Assembly (NCBI GenBank): GCA_013696665.1
Contig: JACCYC010000289.1
Span: forward strand, 1-12,834
DNA length: 12,834 nt
Source of the DNA: Burkholderiaceae bacterium
GTDB lineage: Bacteria > Pseudomonadota > Gammaproteobacteria > Burkholderiales > Burkholderiaceae_F
Reading direction: 5' to 3'
This document shows positions 1 through 5,223 of this stretch, in pieces. The notes beneath the pieces were generated by a model, which was not told the DNA's origin, did no database searches, and saw nothing but the letters and a program-made list of their open reading frames with translations. Position numbers and translations under genes: made by a program. How positions within the stretch are numbered: the stretch's first letter is position 1; the number at the start of each line of letters is the position of its first letter.

Positions 1-1110
1 GTGGTTCGGCCGCGCGGCTGGCACCTGGACGAGAAGCATGTGCTGATCGACGGCCAAAGGGTTTCGGGGGGGATCTTCGACTTCGCGCTTTACATGTTTC
101 ATAACGCTAAGGAGTTGATGGCGCGCGCCAGCGGTCCTTACTTCTATCTGCCGAAGATGGAGTCTCACCTCGAGGCCCGTCTATGGAATGACATTTTCGT
201 CGCCACGCAGCAGGCGCTCGGAATTCCGCAAGGCACGATCAAGGCAACCGTCTTGATCGAGACAATCCTCGCCGCCTTTGAGATGGATGAGATTCTGTAC
301 GAGCTGCGAGAACATTCTGCGGGGCTGAACGCAGGCCGCTGGGATTACATTTTTTCGTGCATCAAGAAGTTCAAGGTCGACAAGAACTTCGTGCTGGCGG
401 ATCGCGCCAAAGTGACAATGACCGCGCCTTTCATGCGCGCCTATGCGCTGCTGTTGCTGGCGACGTGCCATAAGCGCAACGCTCCTGCCATCGGTGGCAT
501 GAGCGCGCTGATACCGATCAAGAACGATCCTGAGAAAAACGAAACGGCTATGGCGGGTGTCCGCAATGACAAGCAGCGTGATGCCAGCGATGGATATGAC
601 GGTGGTTGGGTGGCGCACCCGGGATTGGTCCCGATCGCGATGGAGCAGTTCGTCAAAGTTCTCGGAGACCGGCCCAACCAGATCGACAAGAAGCGGGATG
701 ACGTTGCCGTCAAGGCTGCAGATTTGTTGAATTTCCAGCCTGAAGCGCCCATTACCGAAGCGGGTCTGCGGATGAATGTGAATGTTGGAATTCACTATCT
801 CGGTTCATGGCTGGCGGGCAATGGCTGCGTGCCGATTCACGATCTGATGGAAGACGCCGCCACCGCGGAGATCAGTCGTTCGCAGGTGTGGCAATGGATT
901 CGCTCGCCAAAAGGTGTTCTTGACGACGGCCGCAAAATCACCGCGCAGTTGCTGCGGACGCTGATTCCGGAGGAGCTTGCAAAGATCAAGGAAGCGGTCG
1001 GGCCCGATTCGCCGACCTACGATCGTGCCGCGCAAATCTTCGAGCAAATGAGTACGCAGCAGGCTTTCGCCGAGTTTCTCACGCTGCCTCTGTACGAAGA
1101 GATTGCCTGA
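1..1110 (+). CDS. aceB: Malate synthase A, C-terminal part (5' end outside window)
   Basis: Condenses glyoxylate with acetyl-CoA to give malate, the second dedicated step of the cytoplasmic glyoxylate shunt. The reading frame is open from the first base, and the GTG there is not the start: 369 residues are present against about 530 in the family, so roughly 160 N-terminal residues lie to the left. The family signature EHSAGLNAGRWDYIF is at residues 104-118. E87 and D115 have the 28-residue spacing of the Mg ligands E250/D278 of the E. coli enzyme. The catalytic Asp is expected in LMEDAATAE (D285). An Arg near the first residue (RPRG) fits the active-site Arg. The protein ends LPLYEEIA. The stop codon lies 4 bp from the stop of the convergent acetyltransferase gene, with no terminator hairpin between them. 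The identification is firm; the residue mapping comes from spacing and memory, not from an alignment. Confidence 0.96.
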   Translation: MVRPRGWHLDEKHVLIDGQRVSGGIFDFALYMFHNAKELMARASGPYFYLPKMESHLEARLWNDIFVATQQALGIPQGTIKATVLIETILAAFEMDEILYELREHSAGLNAGRWDYIFSCIKKFKVDKNFVLADRAKVTMTAPFMRAYALLLLATCHKRNAPAIGGMSALIPIKNDPEKNETAMAGVRNDKQRDASDGYDGGWVAHPGLVPIAMEQFVKVLGDRPNQIDKKRDDVAVKAADLLNFQPEAPITEAGLRMNVNVGIHYLGSWLAGNGCVPIHDLMEDAATAEISRSQVWQWIRSPKGVLDDGRKITAQLLRTLIPEELAKIKEAVGPDSPTYDRAAQIFEQMSTQQAFAEFLTLPLYEEIA

Positions 1111-1114
1111 TTCT

Positions 1115-1675
1115 CTACTGCGTTTTGCGCAATCGATAAAGGACGTGGCGGCCAAGAGGATGTCCCACGGGGACACGCGGATGTTCGAAGTCGCCTGCAA
1201 TATCGCGCCGCATGCCGAGGCGTTCCATCACGCGCCGCGATGGGTGATTGGTGGCAGTGGTAAACGATACGATTTCATTGAGGTGCATCACATTAAAACC
1301 ATAATTGAGCGCGAGTCGCGCAGCCTCGGTCGCGTATCCATGTCCCCAATATTGCGGCCTGAACCGCCATCCGACCTCGGTGCACGGAGTAAACGGAGTC
1401 TCGTACGGCGGCGAGCTCAGGCCGGTAAAACCCGCACACTCGCCATTGATGTCGACGCACCACCACCCTGACCCGTGTTCTGTGATGTAGGCACGCATGC
1501 GGGCCAGCAGCGCATCAGACTCCGTGCGCGACAGCGGCGCAACAAAAAACGCCATGACACGCGGATCAGCGTTGCTCGCGGCGAAGACATCGGAATCATC
1601 ATCTCGCCACGGACGCAGCAGCACGCGATCACCACGCAACAGTGGCTGCTGCGTTGTAATGTTCCGACGATGCAT
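1115..1675 (-). CDS. GNAT N-acetyltransferase, RimJ/RimL type
   Basis: Predicted acetyl-CoA-dependent N-acetyltransferase of 186 residues, cytoplasmic, substrate unknown. The N-terminus (LLRGDRVLLRPWRDDDSDVFA, broken here as residues 12-32) is typical of the Acetyltransf_3 class. Motif A, with the acetyl-CoA pyrophosphate loop, is RPQYWGHGYATEAA at residues 106-119. It is followed by ATNHPSRRVMERLGM at 141-155, where N143 and the S/R pair are typical. The tail VPVGHPLGRHVLYRL is common to a housekeeping subgroup in proteobacteria. The frame stays open upstream to 2068, but I chose the ATG at 1675: GGAG lies 5 nt before it, domain homology begins there, and the extension would run through the divergent ALDH gene. 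RimJ/RimL relatives acetylate ribosomal-protein N-termini or small amines; nothing here decides which. Confidence 0.88.
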   Translation of the reverse strand: MHRRNITTQQPLLRGDRVLLRPWRDDDSDVFAASNADPRVMAFFVAPLSRTESDALLARMRAYITEHGSGWWCVDINGECAGFTGLSSPPYETPFTPCTEVGWRFRPQYWGHGYATEAARLALNYGFNVMHLNEIVSFTTATNHPSRRVMERLGMRRDIAGDFEHPRVPVGHPLGRHVLYRLRKTQ

Positions 1676-1750
1676 TAATGCTCCGCTATGCGCCCTGCAG
1701 TCTCGATTTGAGCACAGCTCGCTGGTCTCCAGCGAAGGTAAGCTAGCGCG
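1676..1750. promoter_or_regulatory. Divergent intergenic region, GNAT / ALDH
   Basis: A 75-bp gap between divergent starts that must hold the promoter of the acetyltransferase gene and probably that of the ALDH-DUF2277 unit. The acetyltransferase ribosome-binding site is GGAG at 1681-1684 on the minus strand. The ALDH site is AAGG at 1735-1738 on the plus strand. I could not find a convincing -35/-10 pair on either strand. Confidence 0.5.
1719..1735 (+). repeat. Perfect inverted repeat abutting the ALDH ribosome-binding site
   Basis: TCGCTGG, TCT, CCAGCGA: a 7-bp perfect stem with a 3-nt loop. It ends on the first base of the AAGG Shine-Dalgarno sequence of the ALDH gene, 15 bp before its ATG. 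It could be an mRNA hairpin that limits ribosome access or half of a repressor site. The stem is visible in the sequence; the role is inferred. Confidence 0.45.
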
Positions 1751-3169
1751 ATGAATGCTTCTGACACTCCGAGCGAGCTGCACTGCGTCTTCGAGATTCA
1801 GCGCGCCGCCTATGACGCCGCGCCGTTTGCGGAATGGGATGAGCGCCGCGGCCGGCTCGAGCGGCTGCGCGGACTCCTTAACAACAATGAGGCGGCGATA
1901 GAAGCGGCGATCGACTCGGATTTCGCTGGCCGTCCGCGTATCGAAACTCAGATCGCCGAAATATTTCCGAGCACTGTTGCAATCCGCGGCGCTCTCAAGC
2001 ATGGCAAGCGATGGATGAAGCCGCGCAGCGCTGGAGTGTCGAAATGGTTTCTGCCCGCTCGAGCGCATGTTGTACCTCGGCCGCTCGGGGTGGTCGGCAT
2101 CATCGTGCCGTGGAACTACCCACTTTTTTTATCGGTAAGCCCGCTGGTGACTGCGATCGCGGCCGGCAATCGCGTGATGTTGAAAATGTCCGAATTTACT
2201 CCGGCGTTTTCCGAATTGTTCCGTCAACTGATCATCGGTGCATTTCGCGCTAACGAGGTTTCGGTCATCACCGGCGGCGCCGATGTCGGAACGCAGTTCG
2301 CGGCGCTCCCGTTCGATCATCTGCTGTTCACCGGCTCCACTAGCGTGGGCCGTAAAGTCATGGCGGCAGCCGCGCAAAACCTGACACCGGTCACGCTCGA
2401 GCTCGGCGGAAAATCTCCGAGCGTTGTCGCGCCCGATTATCCGATCGACCACGCGGTGCAGCGTGTGCTCGCCGGAAAGTTGCTCAACGCCGGCCAAACA
2501 TGCATCGCGCCCGACTATGTACTGATACCGCGCACCGCCTTGGCGCCGTTCGTCGATGCGGCCAAACGTCAGGCGCGCGGCATGCATCCGGCCGGCATCG
2601 ATGATGTGGACTACTGCAGTATTGTCAACGCGCGCCAGTACGATCGGTTGCTCTCCAGTTTGCAGCAGGCGCGCACCGCGGGTACTGAAATTGTGCCGCT
2701 GTTCGACGGCGCTCAAAGCGACGATCGCGCGCATCGCCTGGCGCCTGCGTTGCTGATTGATCCGCCGCCGAATGCGAGCGTGATGAGCGAGGAAATCTTC
2801 GGGCCGCTTTTACCGGTGATTCCGTACGACTCGCTGAAGGATGCTGTTGCCTTTATCAACGCGCAGCCGCGACCGCTTGCGATGTACTGGTTCGACAATG
2901 ATCGGCGTCGGGTGGAATGGGCGCTTAAGAGCACGCATGCAGGAGGCGTTTGTATCAATGAAACCCTGTTGCACGTGGCACAGGAGGATTTGCCGTTCGG
3001 CGGTGTGGGTGCTTCCGGTATGGGTCATTATCACGGGCGTTGGGGCTTCGACACATTCAGTAAGTTGACTTCCGTGTTTCGACAGTCGCGGTTTAACGGC
3101 GTGAAGATGTTCCTGCCGCCGTACAAGCCGCGCGTCGCGAAGATGCTTCGCTTGATGAAGCGGTTCTAA
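1751..3169 (+). CDS. Aldehyde dehydrogenase, coniferyl-aldehyde dehydrogenase-like
   Basis: NAD(P)-dependent oxidation of an aldehyde to the acid; 472 residues, cytoplasmic. All core ALDH motifs are present: PWNYPL with the oxyanion Asn N122, the cofactor-region Lys K145 (in LKMSEFTP), GSTSVG at 195-200, general base E217 in ELGGKSP, catalytic C251 in NAGQTCIAPDY, and EEIFGPL at 347-353. E217 and C251 are 34 residues apart, as in E268/C302 of human ALDH2. The N-terminal segment with DFAGRP and the short ALDH3-like tail (FLPPYKP, then a basic-hydrophobic end) match proteins annotated as coniferyl aldehyde dehydrogenases, which act in lignin-monomer breakdown; the true substrate may be another aromatic or aliphatic aldehyde. 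The ATG follows AAGG by 12 nt. The DUF2277 gene follows after 15 bp, so the two are probably co-transcribed. Confidence 0.92.
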   Translation: MNASDTPSELHCVFEIQRAAYDAAPFAEWDERRGRLERLRGLLNNNEAAIEAAIDSDFAGRPRIETQIAEIFPSTVAIRGALKHGKRWMKPRSAGVSKWFLPARAHVVPRPLGVVGIIVPWNYPLFLSVSPLVTAIAAGNRVMLKMSEFTPAFSELFRQLIIGAFRANEVSVITGGADVGTQFAALPFDHLLFTGSTSVGRKVMAAAAQNLTPVTLELGGKSPSVVAPDYPIDHAVQRVLAGKLLNAGQTCIAPDYVLIPRTALAPFVDAAKRQARGMHPAGIDDVDYCSIVNARQYDRLLSSLQQARTAGTEIVPLFDGAQSDDRAHRLAPALLIDPPPNASVMSEEIFGPLLPVIPYDSLKDAVAFINAQPRPLAMYWFDNDRRRVEWALKSTHAGGVCINETLLHVAQEDLPFGGVGASGMGHYHGRWGFDTFSKLTSVFRQSRFNGVKMFLPPYKPRVAKMLRLMKRF

Positions 3170-3172
3170 GCC

Positions 3173-3178
3173 AAGGGA
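3173..3178 (+). promoter_or_regulatory. Ribosome-binding site of the DUF2277 gene
   Basis: AAGGGA lies 6 nt before the ATG at 3185, inside the 15-bp gap after the ALDH stop. It fixes the start and gives the small gene its own strong translation signal within the two-gene unit. Confidence 0.7.
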
Positions 3179-3184
3179 AAAGCC

Positions 3185-3454
3185 ATGTGCAGAAGCATCA
3201 AGACGCTTTACAACTTTGAGCCACCCGTCGCGGAAGAAGAAATCCGCGCGGCGGCGTTGCAGTTCGTCAGGAAGGTGACCGGCTTCAACAAACCGTCGAG
3301 AGTGAACGAAGCAGCATTCTTTGCCGCCATCGAACAGATCGCCGCGGTGTCAAACAAACTACTTGCTTCGTTGCATACCGACGCGCCTCCGAAAGATCGC
3401 GAAGAGGAGGCGGCTAAAGCTCACGAACGCGCGGTTCAGCGTTTTTCCGCCTGA
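3185..3454 (+). CDS. DUF2277 family protein, function unknown
   Basis: Small soluble protein of 89 residues. It begins MCRSIKTLYNFEPP, then has EEIRAAALQFVRKVTGF and a stretch around KPSRVNEAAFFAAIEQ. This pattern, including Cys at position 2, is the conserved layout of the DUF2277 family as I remember it. The sequence is full length for the family, has no signal peptide or membrane segment, and is mostly helical in character, with a charged C-terminal third (PPKDREEEAAKAHERA). No biochemical role is known to me. Its position 15 bp behind an aldehyde dehydrogenase suggests a shared transcript. Its last 19 bp overlap the 3' end of mobA on the other strand. Confidence 0.88.
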   Translation: MCRSIKTLYNFEPPVAEEEIRAAALQFVRKVTGFNKPSRVNEAAFFAAIEQIAAVSNKLLASLHTDAPPKDREEEAAKAHERAVQRFSA

Positions 3455-4041
3455 TCGGCATGCGTGACAGCATCACCGGGCAGCACGTTGATGTTCGAAA
3501 ACGCGCGCGCGTCCTCGAACGGTACGGACACCGCATTAAGCGATGCAAGCCAGCGATGCATCGCACGCTCGCCGCCGGCGATCGACAGCGCAAGCTGTTC
3601 CACGGCGCTGGTGTTGATCAGCGCAAAGACAGGTTGATGATCATCGCCTGTGCGAGCGCAGGCTGCCGCGGCCCCGGCTTTGGCCGCGCCGTGCGCGAGG
3701 CGTTGCACAAGGTCGATTGGCAGGTAGGGCGCATCGCACGGAACTACCGCGACCCATCCGGTCCCAGCGCGTCGCAAACCGCTCAACACACCGGCTAGCG
3801 GACCGGCAAAACGCTCGGTGCCCGTGTCGAGCGCATCTTCGACGACCGTGCCGAGCGTTGCGTAGCGCTCGACATTCCGGTTGGCCGATATCAGCAACGA
3901 GGTAACTTGCGGCGCAAACCGCCCGACGACACGGGTGATCAACGGTTGACCGTCGAACTGCACCCAGCCCTTGTCAGCCCCGCCTACGCGCTCACCACGG
4001 CCGCCGGCCAGAATAAGGCCAGTCACATCCTGTTTCGGCAT
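3436..4041 (-). CDS. mobA: Molybdenum cofactor guanylyltransferase MobA
   Basis: Transfers GMP from GTP to molybdenum-molybdopterin to give the bis-MGD cofactor used by DMSO-reductase-family enzymes such as nitrate reductases and formate dehydrogenases; cytoplasmic. The 201 residues are normal length. The nucleotide-binding loop LAGGRGERVGGADKG is at residues 11-25, with the key Lys K24. PLAGVLSGL at 81-89 and PCDAP at 101-105 with metal-binding D103 follow, and FSNINVLPGD is near the end. The ATG shares one base with the moaA stop (TAATG), so translation is probably coupled to moaA. The gene is last in the rne-moaA-mobA unit, and its 3' end overlaps the convergent DUF2277 gene by 19 bp. Confidence 0.96.
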   Translation of the reverse strand: MPKQDVTGLILAGGRGERVGGADKGWVQFDGQPLITRVVGRFAPQVTSLLISANRNVERYATLGTVVEDALDTGTERFAGPLAGVLSGLRRAGTGWVAVVPCDAPYLPIDLVQRLAHGAAKAGAAAACARTGDDHQPVFALINTSAVEQLALSIAGGERAMHRWLASLNAVSVPFEDARAFSNINVLPGDAVTHADQAEKR

Positions 4042-5177
4042 TAGCCGCCGATGTACGACATCTCGACTTTTGGCATCGGCGCCGTCAGCGGACCGCGCAA
4101 CTCAGAGTAACGGTCATCGCGTGCGCGCCAGATGTGACCGATCGCTGCTTCGAGCTGGGAATCGGTGGCAGCAGGTTGCAGTTCGCTTCCGCGCAGCAGC
4201 GTGCGCAGATCGTGCCCCAGGCCAGCGAACAGGCACAGATAAAGTTTGCCTTCGGTCGACAGGCGCGCACGCGTGCAAGCGCGGCAAAATGCGTGTGACA
4301 CGCTGGAGATCACGCCGATCTCTCCGCTGCCGTCGCGATGGCGCCAGCGTTCGGCCACTTCGCCTGAGTAATTCGGCTCGACCGGATCGAGGTCGAAATG
4401 GTGCGCCAGCAGTTGCACGATTTCGGCCGACGGCACGACTTCGTCCATGCGCCAACGATTGGATGTGCCGACGTCCATGTATTCGATGAACCGGACGATG
4501 TGCCCGGTGCCGCGGAAATGCCGCGCCATTGCGACGACTTCGTGTTCGTTGACGCCGCGCTTGACCACCATGTTGATCTTGATCGGCGCGAGCCCCGCCG
4601 CGGCGGCGACATCGATGCCATTGAGCACGTCGCGCACTGGAAAGTCTACGTCGTTCATGCGGCGGAAAATCGCGTCGTCGAGGCCGTCGAGCGATACGGT
4701 GATTCGCTTCAGCCCGGCTTCGGCAAGCTGTTGAGCTTTACGCGCGAGCACCGAGCCGTTGGTCGTCAGGGCAATGTCGACATCTGTGCCGTCGCGCGTT
4801 TTCACCGACGCCAGCATCGCAATCAGCTTGTGCAGGTCTTTGCGTAGCAACGGTTCGCCGCCGGTCAGCCGAATCTTCTCGACACCGTGGCTGACGAAAA
4901 TTCGAGCCAGCCGCGCGATCTCCTCGAACGACAACAGGTCAGCGTGCCGCAGGAACCGATACCCGGAATCGAACACTTCCTTCGGCATGCAATACGTGCA
5001 GCGGAAATTACACCGGTCGGTCACCGATATACGCAAATCGCGTAGCGGCCGGCCGAGCTTGTCGGCGACGTGTCCTGTCGGTGGCGTGTGCGGCTCGTTT
5101 CCGGTGGCGTACGCGCGCGAGCTTGCAACGCGCGTGTTCAGCAACGGAATCAGCGGAATGAACGCCCGACCTGTCAT
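4041..5177 (-). CDS. moaA: GTP 3',8-cyclase MoaA (molybdopterin biosynthesis)
   Basis: Radical SAM enzyme that converts GTP to 3',8-cyclo-7,8-dihydro-GTP, which MoaC then turns into cyclic pyranopterin monophosphate; cytoplasmic. The N-terminal [4Fe-4S] cluster motif is CNFRCTYC (C56, C60, C63). The SAM-binding GGE is at 106-108. The C-terminal substrate-binding cluster has C298, C301 and C315 (CX2CX13C). The protein ends in the Gly-Gly pair known to be needed for MoaA activity. The 378 residues include about 45 poorly conserved residues before the core (LRDLRISVTDRC), which is common in betaproteobacteria. The chosen ATG has no Shine-Dalgarno sequence, so translation may depend on rne translation or on the upstream hairpin. 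An internal start before residue 45 cannot be fully excluded. Confidence 0.97.
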   Translation of the reverse strand: MTGRAFIPLIPLLNTRVASSRAYATGNEPHTPPTGHVADKLGRPLRDLRISVTDRCNFRCTYCMPKEVFDSGYRFLRHADLLSFEEIARLARIFVSHGVEKIRLTGGEPLLRKDLHKLIAMLASVKTRDGTDVDIALTTNGSVLARKAQQLAEAGLKRITVSLDGLDDAIFRRMNDVDFPVRDVLNGIDVAAAAGLAPIKINMVVKRGVNEHEVVAMARHFRGTGHIVRFIEYMDVGTSNRWRMDEVVPSAEIVQLLAHHFDLDPVEPNYSGEVAERWRHRDGSGEIGVISSVSHAFCRACTRARLSTEGKLYLCLFAGLGHDLRTLLRGSELQPAATDSQLEAAIGHIWRARDDRYSELRGPLTAPMPKVEMSYIGG

Positions 5178-5191
5178 GTGTCGATGGTACT

Positions 5192-5223
5192 GCCGCTCGC
5201 GAGGCGGCTTGTTCTAAGCCGCC
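5192..5223 (-). promoter_or_regulatory. Two competing hairpins at the rne-moaA junction
   Basis: On the rne strand, GGCGGCUU (5223-5216) pairs perfectly with AAGCCGCC (5210-5203), closing a 5-nt loop; the UAG stop of rne (5216-5214) begins at the last base of the 5' arm and runs into the loop. A second stem pairs GCCGC (5208-5204) with GCGGC (5196-5192) around a 7-nt loop. The two share bases and cannot form together. No U-tract follows, so this is not a standard intrinsic terminator. It lies 14-46 nt before the moaA ATG. A role in stability, processing or moaA translation is inferred. Confidence 0.55.

Noticed and set aside
181..795. 204-codon minus-strand frame opposite aceB
   Set aside because: Shadow of conserved malate synthase codons; Arg/Gln/His-rich, with no family resemblance or start signal.
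1676..2068. N-terminal extension of the acetyltransferase frame by 131 codons
   Set aside because: It would run across the divergent promoter and into the ALDH gene; the ATG at 1675 has GGAG at the right distance and begins the domain.
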